From assembly GCF_041080675.1 (NCBI RefSeq), contig NZ_CP163520.1, forward strand, positions 6,849,501 through 6,913,500: DNA of 64,000 bases. The letters run 5' to 3'. Below, in pieces: positions 28,821-37,128 of this stretch. Positions within the stretch are counted from its first letter, which is position 1. Every line of letters starts with the position of its first letter. Below the pieces are notes generated by a model that was given only the letters and a program-made list of their open reading frames with translations, searched no databases and had not been told where the DNA came from. The position numbers and the translations under genes were made by a program. Source of the DNA: Streptomyces sp. cg36. GTDB taxonomy: Bacteria > Actinomycetota > Actinomycetes > Streptomycetales > Streptomycetaceae.

Positions 28821-29375
28821 ATGACCCCATCGACGTCCAGCGCCATCACCCTCAACATCAACGGCGAGAAGTACACGCTGCCCGTCGACCACCGCACCAC
28901 CCTGCTCGACGCCCTCCGCGAGCGCCTCGATCTCACCGGTACGAAGAAGGGGTGCGACCAGGGGCAGTGCGGTGCCTGCACGGTGCTGCTGGACGGGCGC
29001 CGGGCGCTCTCCTGCCTCCAGCTCGCCGTGGCCGCCGAGGACCGGGAGATCACCACCATCGAGGGCGTGGCCGACGGGGACCGGCTCCACCCGGTCCAGC
29101 AGGCGTTCCTCGACCTGGACGGGTACCAGTGCGGCTACTGCACGCCCGGCCAGATCTGTTCGGCCCTCGCGGTGATCGAGGAGCACGCGGCGGGCTGGCC
29201 CAGCGCGGTCACCGCCGATGTGCGCCCCGGGGCCGGAGCGCCGGAGCTGACCGCGGAGGAGATCCGCGAGCGCATGAGCGGCAACCTGTGCCGCTGCGGC
29301 GCCTACGCCTCCATCGTCGCGGCGGTGGCACGGGCCGCCGGGCTCCGCGCGACCGGAGCGGAGGCCGTGGCATGA
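28821..29375 (+). CDS. Aldehyde oxidoreductase [2Fe-2S] subunit (PaoA/YagT-like)
   Basis: 184-residue small subunit of a molybdenum hydroxylase. The plant-type [2Fe-2S] motif (GCDQGQCGACTVLLDG...SC) is followed by the second cluster motif (CGYCTPGQ...GNLCRCGAY), giving the electron path from molybdenum to FAD. No Tat signal is seen, unlike E. coli PaoA, so the enzyme should be cytoplasmic. The ATG at 28821 follows GAGAAGG by 7 nt; a GTG at 28770 would add 17 residues. It overlaps the FAD subunit by ATGA. Controlled by the divergent TetR (inferred). Confidence 0.92.
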   Translation: MTPSTSSAITLNINGEKYTLPVDHRTTLLDALRERLDLTGTKKGCDQGQCGACTVLLDGRRALSCLQLAVAAEDREITTIEGVADGDRLHPVQQAFLDLDGYQCGYCTPGQICSALAVIEEHAAGWPSAVTADVRPGAGAPELTAEEIRERMSGNLCRCGAYASIVAAVARAAGLRATGAEAVA

Positions 29376-30364
29376 GGGAGTTCTCCTACGAGCGGGCCTT
29401 CGACGTGCCGGGCGCCCTCGCCCTGCTCGGCGCCGAGGCCGACGCCCGCTTCCTGGGCGGCGGCACCAACCTGGTCGACCTGATGAAGGCCGGGGTGGAG
29501 CGGCCCGCGCTCCTCGTCGACGTGACCCGGCTGCCCCTCGACCGGATCGAGGAGGCGGCGGACGGCGCACTGCGCATCGGCGCGACCGTCACCAACAGCG
29601 ACCTGGCCGCCCACCCCGAGGTGCGCCGCCGCTACCCGGCGCTGGCGCAGGCCGTACTCGCCGGAGCCTCGGGCCAGTTGCGCAACATGGCCACCGTCGG
29701 CGGCAATCTGCTCCAGCGCACCCGCTGCGGCTACTTCACCGACCTCGCCCGCCCCTGCAACAAGCGCGTCCCCGGCAGCGGCTGCGCCGCCGTCGAGGGC
29801 GAGCACCACAACCACGCGGTCCTGGGCGCCTCCGCGCACTGCGTCGCCGTCCACCCCTCCGACCTGGGCGTGGCGCTCGCCGCGTTCGACGCGGTCGTCT
29901 CGTACGAGAGCGCCGACGGACCGGGCGAACTGCCCTTCGCGGACTTCTATCTGCCCGTCGGCGACACCCCGCACCAAGAGACGGCGCTGCCGCCCGGCGC
30001 GCTGATCACCGGCGTCACGCTGCCGCCCGCCCCGCTCGCCGCCGTCTCCCGCTACCGCAAGGTGCGCGAGCGCGCCTCGTACGCCTTCGCGATCGGCTCG
30101 GTCGCCGCCGCCCTGGACGTGCGCGACGGGACCGTGCGCGAGGTGCGGCTCGCCCTCGGGGCGGTCGCCTCCCGGCCGTGGCGGGCCCGCGCGGCCGAGC
30201 GCGCCCTGACCGGGGGCCCGGCGGACGCCGCCGCCTTCGGGGCCGCCGCCGACGCCGAACTGGCCGCCGCCGCACCCCTGCCCCACAACGGATACAAGGT
30301 GACGCTGATGCGCAATCTCGTCGTGGCCGTGCTGAGCGAACTCGCCGAGGAGGCCGGGCGATGA
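29372..30364 (+). CDS. Aldehyde oxidoreductase FAD subunit with extra [4Fe-4S] loop (PaoB/YagS-like)
   Basis: 330-residue FAD-binding subunit of the xanthine dehydrogenase family: RFLGGGTNLVDLMK at the N-terminus and MATVGGNLLQRTRC. A cysteine set at 119, 129, 138 and 157 (RTRCGYF, PCNKRVPGSGCAA, SAHCVAVHPSD) closely resembles the insertion in E. coli PaoB that holds an additional [4Fe-4S] cluster. This distinguishes the enzyme from ordinary xanthine dehydrogenases and points to a PaoABC-type aldehyde oxidoreductase. It starts inside the previous stop (ATGA) and its stop overlaps the next ATG. Confidence 0.9.
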   Translation: MREFSYERAFDVPGALALLGAEADARFLGGGTNLVDLMKAGVERPALLVDVTRLPLDRIEEAADGALRIGATVTNSDLAAHPEVRRRYPALAQAVLAGASGQLRNMATVGGNLLQRTRCGYFTDLARPCNKRVPGSGCAAVEGEHHNHAVLGASAHCVAVHPSDLGVALAAFDAVVSYESADGPGELPFADFYLPVGDTPHQETALPPGALITGVTLPPAPLAAVSRYRKVRERASYAFAIGSVAAALDVRDGTVREVRLALGAVASRPWRARAAERALTGGPADAAAFGAAADAELAAAAPLPHNGYKVTLMRNLVVAVLSELAEEAGR

Positions 30365-32493
30365 CCACCACGACGGGCACCACCGCGCTCACCGGGGCCG
30401 TCGGCACCGCGCGCACCCGCGTCGAGGGCCGGGAGAAGGTCACCGGGGCGGCCCGTTACGCCGGGGAGGTCCCCTTCGCCGACCTGGCGCACGGCTGGCT
30501 GGTCCTCTCCACCGTCGCCCGGGGGCGGGTGAGCGCGGTGGAGGACGCGCCCGTCCTCGCCATGCCCGGGGTGCTGGCCGTGCTGCACCACGGCAACGCG
30601 CCGCGCGTGGACGGCGCTTTCACTGGCCAGCTGGGCAAGCCCGACCCGGCCGTCCTGCTCTTCCAGGACGACCGGGTGCCGTACGCGGGCTGGCCGGTGG
30701 CGCTGGTCGTCGCCGAGACCTCCGAGCAGGCCAGGGAGGCCGCCGAGACGCTGGCCGTACGGTACGAACAGGAGCCGCACGACATCGCGTTCGCCGCCGG
30801 GCGCCCCGGCACGTACACCCCGCCGAACACACCGGGCGCGGTCTCCGAGACGGCCAAGGGCGATCTGGAGCGCGAACTGGCCGCGTCCGCCTTCGTCGTG
30901 GACGAGAGCTACAGCACCCCCGAGGAGCACCACAACCCGATGGAGCCGCACGCGGCGGTCGCCCGCTGGGACGGCGGCCGGCTGGAGGTGGTGGACTCCA
31001 ACCAGGGCAGCAAGTGGGTGGCGGACGACCTCGCCAAGCTGTTCTCGCTCGACCCCGGCGCCGTCCGGGTCCTCTCCGAGCACATCGGCGGCGGCTTCGG
31101 CTCCAAGGGGCTGCGCTCCCACCAGGTGGCCGCGGTGATGGCCGCGACCCTGCTCCAGCGGCCCGTACGCGTGGTGTTGACGAGGCGTCAGCTCTTCTCG
31201 CTGATCGGCTACCGCAGCCCCACCGCCCACCGGGTCAGGCTCGGCGCGGACGCAGCGGGACGGCTGCGGGCCTTCGACCACCAGGGCCAGAACCTCACTT
31301 CGACGGTGCGGGAGTTCATCGAGCGCAGCACCGGGTTCGGCCGGGTCGTGTACGACGCCGACGCCCACCACACCGTCGACCGGGTGGTGGCGCTGGACGT
31401 GCCCACCCCGACCTGGATGCGCGCGCCCGGCGAGGCGCCCGGGTCGTTCGCGGTGGAGTGCGCGATGGACGAGCTCGCCGAGAAGTGCGGGATCGACCCG
31501 GTCGAGCTGCGGCTGCGCAACGACCCGGAGACGGGCCCCGTCTCCGGGCTGCCGTTCGGCAGCCGCAATCTGGTGGCCTGCTTCCGCGAGGGGGCCCGCC
31601 GGTTCGGCTGGGCGGGGCGCGATCCGCGCCCCGGCGTGCGCCGCGAAGGCCGCTGGCTGCTCGGCACGGGCACGGCGACGGCCACCTTCCCGTCGGGCTC
31701 CATGCCCTCCACCGCGGCCGTGACGGCGGAGGCGGACGGGACGTTCACCGTGCGGATCGCCGCCGCCGACATCGGCACCGGGGCGCGCACCGCGCTCACG
31801 CTGATCGCCGCCGACGCGCTGGAGACCGGCCCCGACCGGATCCGGGTGCGCATCGGGGACAGCGACTTCGGCCCGGCGATGGTGGCCGGCGGCTCGGCGG
31901 GTACCCGCTCCTGGGCCTGGGCGATCATGGCCGCGGCGGCCTCGCTGCGCGAGAAGCTGGCCCTCGGCGGCGATCTGCCGCCCGAGGGCATCACGGCCCG
32001 TTCCGACACCGCCGCCGCCATCGGTGAACTGCCGCCCAGGGAACGGCACTCCTTCGGCGCCCAGTTCGCCGAGGCCGCCGTGGACACCGCCACCGGCGAG
32101 GTGCGGGTCCGGCGGATGCTGGGCGTCTTCGCCGCGGGCCGGATCGTCAACCCGCTCACCGCCCGCAACCAGCTCGCGGGCGGAATGATCTGGGGGCTCT
32201 CCATGGCCCTGCACGAGGAGGCGGTCCGCGACCGGACCTCGGGCGCCGTGGTCGGCCCCGACCTCGCGGGCTACCACTTCGCCGCGCACGCCGACGTCCC
32301 GCCGATCGAGGTGGACTGGGTGGCCGACCCCGACCCCGACGACCCGGTCGGGATCAAGGGCATCGGCGAGATCGGCATCGTGGGCGCGGCGGCGGCGATC
32401 GCCAACGCGGTGTGGCACGCCACCGGTGTGCGCCACCGCGATCTGCCGATCCGGCCCGACCGGATCCTGACGGAAGGGCGCCGCGATGCTTGA
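30361..32493 (+). CDS. Aldehyde oxidoreductase molybdenum-cofactor subunit (PaoC/YagR-like)
   Basis: 710-residue catalytic subunit. The N-terminal aldehyde oxidase/xanthine dehydrogenase a/b hammerhead domain (RVEGREKVTGAARYAGE) is followed by the molybdopterin-binding domain with HHNPMEPHAAVA, SEHIGGGFGSKG and TWMRAPGEAPGSFAVE. The C-terminal GIKGIGEIGIVGAAAAIANAV carries the conserved Glu that acts as catalytic base in the family. It most likely oxidises aldehydes to acids; the exact substrate is not visible. ATGA overlap upstream and 8-bp overlap with the xdhC-like gene show tight coupling. Confidence 0.92.
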   Translation: MTTTTGTTALTGAVGTARTRVEGREKVTGAARYAGEVPFADLAHGWLVLSTVARGRVSAVEDAPVLAMPGVLAVLHHGNAPRVDGAFTGQLGKPDPAVLLFQDDRVPYAGWPVALVVAETSEQAREAAETLAVRYEQEPHDIAFAAGRPGTYTPPNTPGAVSETAKGDLERELAASAFVVDESYSTPEEHHNPMEPHAAVARWDGGRLEVVDSNQGSKWVADDLAKLFSLDPGAVRVLSEHIGGGFGSKGLRSHQVAAVMAATLLQRPVRVVLTRRQLFSLIGYRSPTAHRVRLGADAAGRLRAFDHQGQNLTSTVREFIERSTGFGRVVYDADAHHTVDRVVALDVPTPTWMRAPGEAPGSFAVECAMDELAEKCGIDPVELRLRNDPETGPVSGLPFGSRNLVACFREGARRFGWAGRDPRPGVRREGRWLLGTGTATATFPSGSMPSTAAVTAEADGTFTVRIAAADIGTGARTALTLIAADALETGPDRIRVRIGDSDFGPAMVAGGSAGTRSWAWAIMAAAASLREKLALGGDLPPEGITARSDTAAAIGELPPRERHSFGAQFAEAAVDTATGEVRVRRMLGVFAAGRIVNPLTARNQLAGGMIWGLSMALHEEAVRDRTSGAVVGPDLAGYHFAAHADVPPIEVDWVADPDPDDPVGIKGIGEIGIVGAAAAIANAVWHATGVRHRDLPIRPDRILTEGRRDA

Positions 32494-33673
32494 CCTCGCC
32501 GCCGAGCTGGACCGGTGGGCCGCCGAGGGCCGGGAGTTCGCGGTGGCCAGCGTCGTCGAGGTCGGCGGCAGCGCGCCGCGCGGCCCCGGTGCCGCGCTCG
32601 CCGTGGACGGCGCGGGCGCGGCCGTCGGCTCGGTCTCCGGCGGCTGTGTGGAGGGGGCCGTCTACGAGCTGTGCGTCCAGGCGCTCCAGGACGGCACCCC
32701 GGTCCGCCGGCGCTTCGGCTACAGCGACGAGGACGCCTTCGCGGTCGGGCTGACCTGCGGCGGGGTGGTGGACGTGCTGGTGGTCCCGGTCCGGGCCGAC
32801 AGCCCGGACCGGCCGGTGATCGTCCACGCGCTCGCCGCCGCCGCGCGGGGCGAGGCGGTGGCCCTGGCGCGGGTGGTGCGCGGCCCGGACGCGCTGCTCG
32901 GCCGGGCGCTCCTGGTCCGCCCGGACGGCGCACGCGAGGGGACGGCGGGCGGGCACGAGGAGTTCGGCCGCGCGGTGGCGGCGGAAGCCGGGGAGCTGCT
33001 GGCGGCGGGCCGCACGGCCGCCTTCGAGGCGGCGGAGTCCGGCTCGCGCTGCGACGGGGCCGAGCTGACGGTGTTCGTCGAGTCGAGCCTGCCGCCGCCC
33101 CGGATGATCGTCTTCGGCGCGGTCGACTTCGCGGCGGCCCTGGTCCGTACGGGCGCGTTCCTCGGCTACCGCGTGACCGTCTGCGACGCCCGGCCCGTCT
33201 TCGCCACCCCGGACCGCTTCCCCGGGGCCGACGAGGTCGTGGTCGACTGGCCGCACCGCTATCTGCGGGGCACGTACACGGACGAGCGCACGGTGCTGTG
33301 CGTGCTCACCCATGACGCCAAGTTCGACGTGCCGCTGCTGGAGGTGGCGCTGCGGCTGCCGGTCGCCTTCGTCGGGGCGATGGGGTCGCGCCGCACCCAC
33401 GAGGACCGCGACCGCAGACTGCGCGCGAGCGGTCTCACCGAGCGCGAGCTGGCCCGGCTGCACTCGCCGATCGGCCTGGACCTGGGGGCCCGTACGCCGG
33501 AGGAGACCGCCCTGTCGATCGCGGCGGAGATCGTCGCGGCCCGGCACGGCGGCACCGGCGCGCCGCTGACCGGCCGGGTCACCCCTATTCACCATCAGCC
33601 GGACGAACGGGACAGTAATGCGCACCTCTCCCGAACGACCGGTCGGAACTCACGCCAATCTTTTGCGAGTTGA
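32486..33673 (+). CDS. XdhC/PaoD-type molybdenum cofactor maturation factor
   Basis: 395-residue chaperone that binds and sulfurates or delivers the molybdenum cofactor to the apo-oxidoreductase. The N-terminal XdhC/CoxI domain (VASVVEVGGSAPRGPGA, GSVSGGCVEGAVYE, GLTCGGVVDV with the conserved Cys) is joined to the XdhC Rossmann domain (RMIVFGAVDFAAAL, VCDARPVFATPDRF, HDAKFDVPLLEVAL, FVGAMGSRRTHEDR). It is fourth in the operon and overlaps the catalytic subunit gene, which fits a dedicated maturation role. The last 35 residues look family-atypical. Confidence 0.9.
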   Translation: MLDLAAELDRWAAEGREFAVASVVEVGGSAPRGPGAALAVDGAGAAVGSVSGGCVEGAVYELCVQALQDGTPVRRRFGYSDEDAFAVGLTCGGVVDVLVVPVRADSPDRPVIVHALAAAARGEAVALARVVRGPDALLGRALLVRPDGAREGTAGGHEEFGRAVAAEAGELLAAGRTAAFEAAESGSRCDGAELTVFVESSLPPPRMIVFGAVDFAAALVRTGAFLGYRVTVCDARPVFATPDRFPGADEVVVDWPHRYLRGTYTDERTVLCVLTHDAKFDVPLLEVALRLPVAFVGAMGSRRTHEDRDRRLRASGLTERELARLHSPIGLDLGARTPEETALSIAAEIVAARHGGTGAPLTGRVTPIHHQPDERDSNAHLSRTTGRNSRQSFAS

Positions 33674-33698
33674 CCGTATGGCATCATGGCCGCATTGT
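33670..33698 (+). promoter_or_regulatory. Candidate promoter of the ImmA/IrrE operon
   Basis: TTGACC (33670-33675) and CATTGT (33693-33698) are separated by 17 bp and lie at the end of the xdhC-like gene, about 60 bp before the GTG at 33757. The surrounding 80 bp is less GC-rich than its neighbours. Confidence 0.45.
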
Positions 33699-33756
33699 CT
33701 GCTCGGGGATCAGGAGCCCTGAATCGTGCGCGTGTTGAATCAGTGAGGTCAATTCC

Positions 33757-34395
33757 GTGCCGTCTCACTCAGCGTTACCGTCACCGGAGGACCGTCGGGT
33801 CAGGCGCCGTCTCAAAAGGGTTCGCCGGACGTGTGAGGCACTGCTCGCGGAGTGGGGCATGGAACACGGCTGCGGCATCCAGGAGCTGCACCGATACCTC
33901 AGCGTGCAGAACCGGCGGCCGATCCATCTGATTCCGATGCCGTTCCCCGAGCGCCATCTCTTCGGGCTGTGGCTGAAAATGGACGACTTCGACATCATCG
34001 CTTACGAGAAGGCCGCCTCGCAGTCACACAAAGAACACATCATTGCCCATGAGCTGTCGCATATCGCCTTCCAGCACCGGGGCTCCGTGAATTTCGACCG
34101 AGGGGATTCGGGCCAGTTGTTCACCGACGTCGAACCCGGCGTCGTCCACAGCATGCTGATGCGCTCGCGCTACAGCGACGACGAGGAGCAGGAGGCCGAG
34201 ACGATGGCCTCGCTGATCCTGGCCCGCGCCACCAAGCGCTGGCTGGAACCCGCCTGGGGCGTCCCGGACGACGCGGCGGAGATCGTCGCCCGCATCGAGA
34301 GCGGCGTCGGCAACCCCGACACCCAGGGCGACGCCCCGGCCCCCTCGGCACCGGACCCGGCCGACCCGGACGACGGAAGACCGAACGACGGATGA
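33757..34395 (+). CDS. ImmA/IrrE-type zinc metallo-endopeptidase
   Basis: 212-residue cytosolic metalloprotease-like protein. The zinc motif is IIAHELSHIAF (HExxH), preceded by an HxHxxHIIAHE-type helix and followed by an EEQEAETMASLIL segment that supplies the third, downstream ligand of the ImmA/IrrE fold. ImmA/IrrE proteins cleave repressors to trigger stress or mobile-element responses. The start is GTG at 33757. It overlaps the next gene by ATGA. No HTH repressor or phage gene is adjacent, so its substrate lies elsewhere. The C-terminus is a Pro/Asp-rich tail. Confidence 0.85.
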   Translation: MPSHSALPSPEDRRVRRRLKRVRRTCEALLAEWGMEHGCGIQELHRYLSVQNRRPIHLIPMPFPERHLFGLWLKMDDFDIIAYEKAASQSHKEHIIAHELSHIAFQHRGSVNFDRGDSGQLFTDVEPGVVHSMLMRSRYSDDEEQEAETMASLILARATKRWLEPAWGVPDDAAEIVARIESGVGNPDTQGDAPAPSAPDPADPDDGRPNDG

Positions 34396-35606
34396 ACACG
34401 GTGTACGGGGTCCTCTCGTGGACCTGCGCGATCGGCGGCCTCGCCGCCTTCGCGTACCGGCTCCCGGACCTGCTGCGCAGACGCCACGACATCGCCCTGT
34501 GGGCGCTGTGCACCTACTTCCTCTTCTCCGGCATCAGCTTCCTGGTCGACCTGGACCTCCTGCGGACGCACATCTCGGCGGTCTTCGGCCGCCCCAACGT
34601 CACCTCGCTGATCGTGCAGGTGGCGGTGGTGGTGCTCACCGCCGCCCAGCAGGTGGTGCTGGTGTACTGGTCGTCGCCGCCCGAGCAGGCCGCGCGGCTG
34701 GCCCGGCGGCGGGTGCTGTTCTTCGGCGCCGCCCTCGCCGTCCTGGTCGTCGCCTCCCTCGCCATCTCCCCGGTCACCCGGTCCAAGACGGCGACCTCGA
34801 CGATCCTGCTCAGCATCCAGCACGGCGAATACGCCCTGTACATGTCGTTCTACCTGGTGATCTGCGCCATCGGGCAGTTCGAGACCGTCCGGCTCTCGCT
34901 GCGCTTCACCAAGATGGCCAACCGGCAGTGGCTCAAGGTCGGCATGCGCACCGTCACCCTCGGCGCCGCACTGATCCTGGTCTACTGCGTCACCCGCAGC
35001 ATCCAGATCGCCGGCACCCGGCTGCACTTCGACGGCTCCGCCCTCGACCCCGTCCAGTGGTCGTGCGGCAGCATCGGCGCGCTCCTGCAGATCACCGGCT
35101 GGACCATCCCGTCCTGGGGCATCCACCTCACCCGGGCCCTCGGCTGGCTCCGCAGCTACCGCTCGTACCTGCGGCTGCGCCCCCTGTGGTGGGCGCTCTA
35201 CCAGGCGTCGCCGGACATCGCCCTGGACCCGCCGCGCTCCTGGCCGCGCGACCTCATCCCGCCGCGCGACCTGCACTACAGCCTCTACCGCCGCGTCATC
35301 GAGATCCGCGACGGCCAGCTCACCCTGCGCACCTCGCTCTCGCTGGCCGACTTCGCCCGCGAGGCCCGCTCCCTGGACCTGCCCGAGGACCCCACCTCGC
35401 CGCTGGGCGAGGCGCTCCAGGTGCGGGCCGTCCTCAGCCGCCCGGTGGAGGAGCGGGCCGAGCGGGCCGACGCCTCCGACATCCCCGAACGGCCCCCGTA
35501 CGACGACTTCCGCGACGAGGTGGAGTGGCTCACCGAGGTGGCCTCCTCGTTCACCGCGCTCGGCCAGGGCCGCCTCCCGCGCACCGAGGCGCGAGCGAGA
35601 TCATGA
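34392..35606 (+). CDS. MAB_1171c-type multi-spanning membrane protein
   Basis: 404-residue protein with about seven hydrophobic helices in residues 1-260 (for example VYGVLSWTCAIGGLAAFAY, LIVQVAVVVLTAAQQVVLVYW, VLFFGAALAVLVVASLAI), then a soluble C-terminal domain with LWWALYQASPDIALDPP and RDLHYSLYRRVIEIRDGQLTL. This matches the MAB_1171c family of putative transporters that recurs beside ImmA/IrrE proteases in actinobacteria. No transport substrate is known. It could instead be a sensor whose soluble domain signals to the coupled protease. Start and stop overlap both neighbours by ATGA. Confidence 0.8.
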   Translation: MNTVYGVLSWTCAIGGLAAFAYRLPDLLRRRHDIALWALCTYFLFSGISFLVDLDLLRTHISAVFGRPNVTSLIVQVAVVVLTAAQQVVLVYWSSPPEQAARLARRRVLFFGAALAVLVVASLAISPVTRSKTATSTILLSIQHGEYALYMSFYLVICAIGQFETVRLSLRFTKMANRQWLKVGMRTVTLGAALILVYCVTRSIQIAGTRLHFDGSALDPVQWSCGSIGALLQITGWTIPSWGIHLTRALGWLRSYRSYLRLRPLWWALYQASPDIALDPPRSWPRDLIPPRDLHYSLYRRVIEIRDGQLTLRTSLSLADFAREARSLDLPEDPTSPLGEALQVRAVLSRPVEERAERADASDIPERPPYDDFRDEVEWLTEVASSFTALGQGRLPRTEARARS

Positions 35607-36559
35607 CCGGTGAAACCCATCGGGCCCGGGCGCGCGAGGAGGAGCACGGGCCGCTCGTCCCGCTCGCCCTGGACACCGTACGGCGCCTGCTCGCCCTGGA
35701 CGCCGGGCACGGCGCGCGGGCCGCACTGCCCGGCGTGCGCGAGGCGCTGCGCCGCTTCCCGGAGCTGTCCGCCGACCCGGCCGGGCCGCCCGGCCACGAC
35801 AGCGACGAACTGGCCGCCCTCGCCGAACTGTGCGAGGTCATCGGCTGGATCCTCTTCGACGCGGGCCGCTACCGGGCCGCGCACCACGCGAACCTGCGCG
35901 CCCTGGCCCTCGCCGAGCGCTGCGGCGACCGCGCCACGGCCCGGCTCGTGCTGCTCAACCACAGCATGCTGCAGACGCAGCTCGACCGCCCGCGCGCGGC
36001 GCTGGCGAGCGTGGCGCGGGTCGCCGGGCCGCGCGCCCTGCCCGCCCTGGTCGACAGCCTCGTCCTGGTCCGCCGGGCGCACGCCGCGGCCCTGCTCGGC
36101 GGTGGCGCGCGGGCGGCCCGGCTGATCCGGCGGGCCCGCAGCCGCTTCCTGGACGGCGCCTCGCCCGCCGATCCGCCGTGGGCCTGGTGGATCGACCGGA
36201 CCGAACTCCTCGGCCACCACGGCTGGGTGCTCGCCCGGCTCGGCGAGTTCGGCGCGGCCGTGCCCCTGCTGCACGAGGCGGCCACCGCCCCCGGGCCCTC
36301 CTACCGGCACCTGTTCACGGCCGAGCTCCTCGCGGCGCTGGCCGGGGCCGGGGCCTGGCGCGAGGCGGAGGACCTCATCGCGGACCTGGCGCCGCGCGCC
36401 GCCGCCATCGGCTCGGCGCGGACCACCGAGACGCTCGGCCGGGCCGCGGCCCACCTCCTCGGCCGCGCCGACGCCCCGCCCAACGCGCGGGCCGCCGCCG
36501 CCTTCCTGCGGGAGTCCCTGCCCGCCCGCCCGGCGCCGGACCGCCGCGCCCGCTCCTGA
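35603..36559 (+). CDS. Alpha-helical repeat (TPR-like) protein of the ImmA/IrrE operon
   Basis: 318 residues, almost entirely Ala/Leu/Arg-rich helices with no Cys beyond a few. Pairs such as YRAAHHANLRALALAERCGDRATARLVLLNHS and GEFGAAVPLLHEAA have TPR-like spacing. No enzyme motif or membrane helix is visible. It is translationally coupled to the membrane protein (ATGA at 35603-35606). Similar helical-repeat proteins act as peptide receptors or adaptors in actinobacteria, but the role here is unknown. Confidence 0.75.
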   Translation: MTGETHRARAREEEHGPLVPLALDTVRRLLALDAGHGARAALPGVREALRRFPELSADPAGPPGHDSDELAALAELCEVIGWILFDAGRYRAAHHANLRALALAERCGDRATARLVLLNHSMLQTQLDRPRAALASVARVAGPRALPALVDSLVLVRRAHAAALLGGGARAARLIRRARSRFLDGASPADPPWAWWIDRTELLGHHGWVLARLGEFGAAVPLLHEAATAPGPSYRHLFTAELLAALAGAGAWREAEDLIADLAPRAAAIGSARTTETLGRAAAHLLGRADAPPNARAAAAFLRESLPARPAPDRRARS

Positions 36560-36630
36560 GCACCACGCCCGCTCCTCGCCACCACGCCCCAAGAGCACCA
36601 TCCCCACCGGACCGACAGACAGGAACCCGC

Positions 36631-37119
36631 ATGCTCCAGCTACGGATCTCCACGCCCGTGGCCGCCGCTCTCGTGGCGGTCGCCCTGCTCTTCACCGCCG
36701 GGGGACCGGTGTCCGAGGTCGCCTACGGCACCTCGGCGCCCCCGGCGGCCACCGGTTCCACCGGGGCGGGGGACGCCCGGGGGACGGGCAGCCCGTACCT
36801 GGCGACGCACCTCTACTTCGGCACCGGCCGCCACGGCGGCGAACCCCCCATCACCGACGAGGAGTTCATGAAGTTCGTCGCCGACGTGATCACCCCGCGC
36901 TTCCCGTCCGGACTCACCCTCCAGGAGGGCCGGGGCCAGTGGCGGGACAAGGACGGCGACATCAACCGGGAGCGCTCGTACGAGCTGACGGTGCTCTACC
37001 CCGTACGGGAGGCGCGGGCCCGGGACCGGGACATCGAGTACATACGCCGGGTGTACTGCGACAAGTACCAGCTGGAGTCGGTGGGCCGCGCCGACGTGCG
37101 GGCGCAGGTCAGCTTCTGA
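36631..37119 (+). CDS. Secreted DUF3574 protein
   Basis: 162-residue exported protein: N-terminal signal peptide (MLQLRISTPVAAALVAVALLF...) and then the DUF3574 core THLYFGTGR, ITDEEFMKFVADVITPRFPSGLTLQEGRGQW, IEYIRRVYCDKYQLESV. DUF3574 folds are small alpha/beta units of unknown function. The gene is 71 bp behind the helical-repeat gene and may be read through from that operon. It converges with the NHLM ABC gene, with 9 bp between stops. Confidence 0.82.
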   Translation: MLQLRISTPVAAALVAVALLFTAGGPVSEVAYGTSAPPAATGSTGAGDARGTGSPYLATHLYFGTGRHGGEPPITDEEFMKFVADVITPRFPSGLTLQEGRGQWRDKDGDINRERSYELTVLYPVREARARDRDIEYIRRVYCDKYQLESVGRADVRAQVSF

Positions 37120-37128
37120 CCCCGCCGC

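Noticed and set aside
33757..34395. Prophage or integrative element marker because of the ImmA/IrrE protein
   Set aside because: No integrase, excisionase, att-like repeat, HTH repressor or phage gene was found around it, and base composition matches the neighbours apart from a short promoter region.
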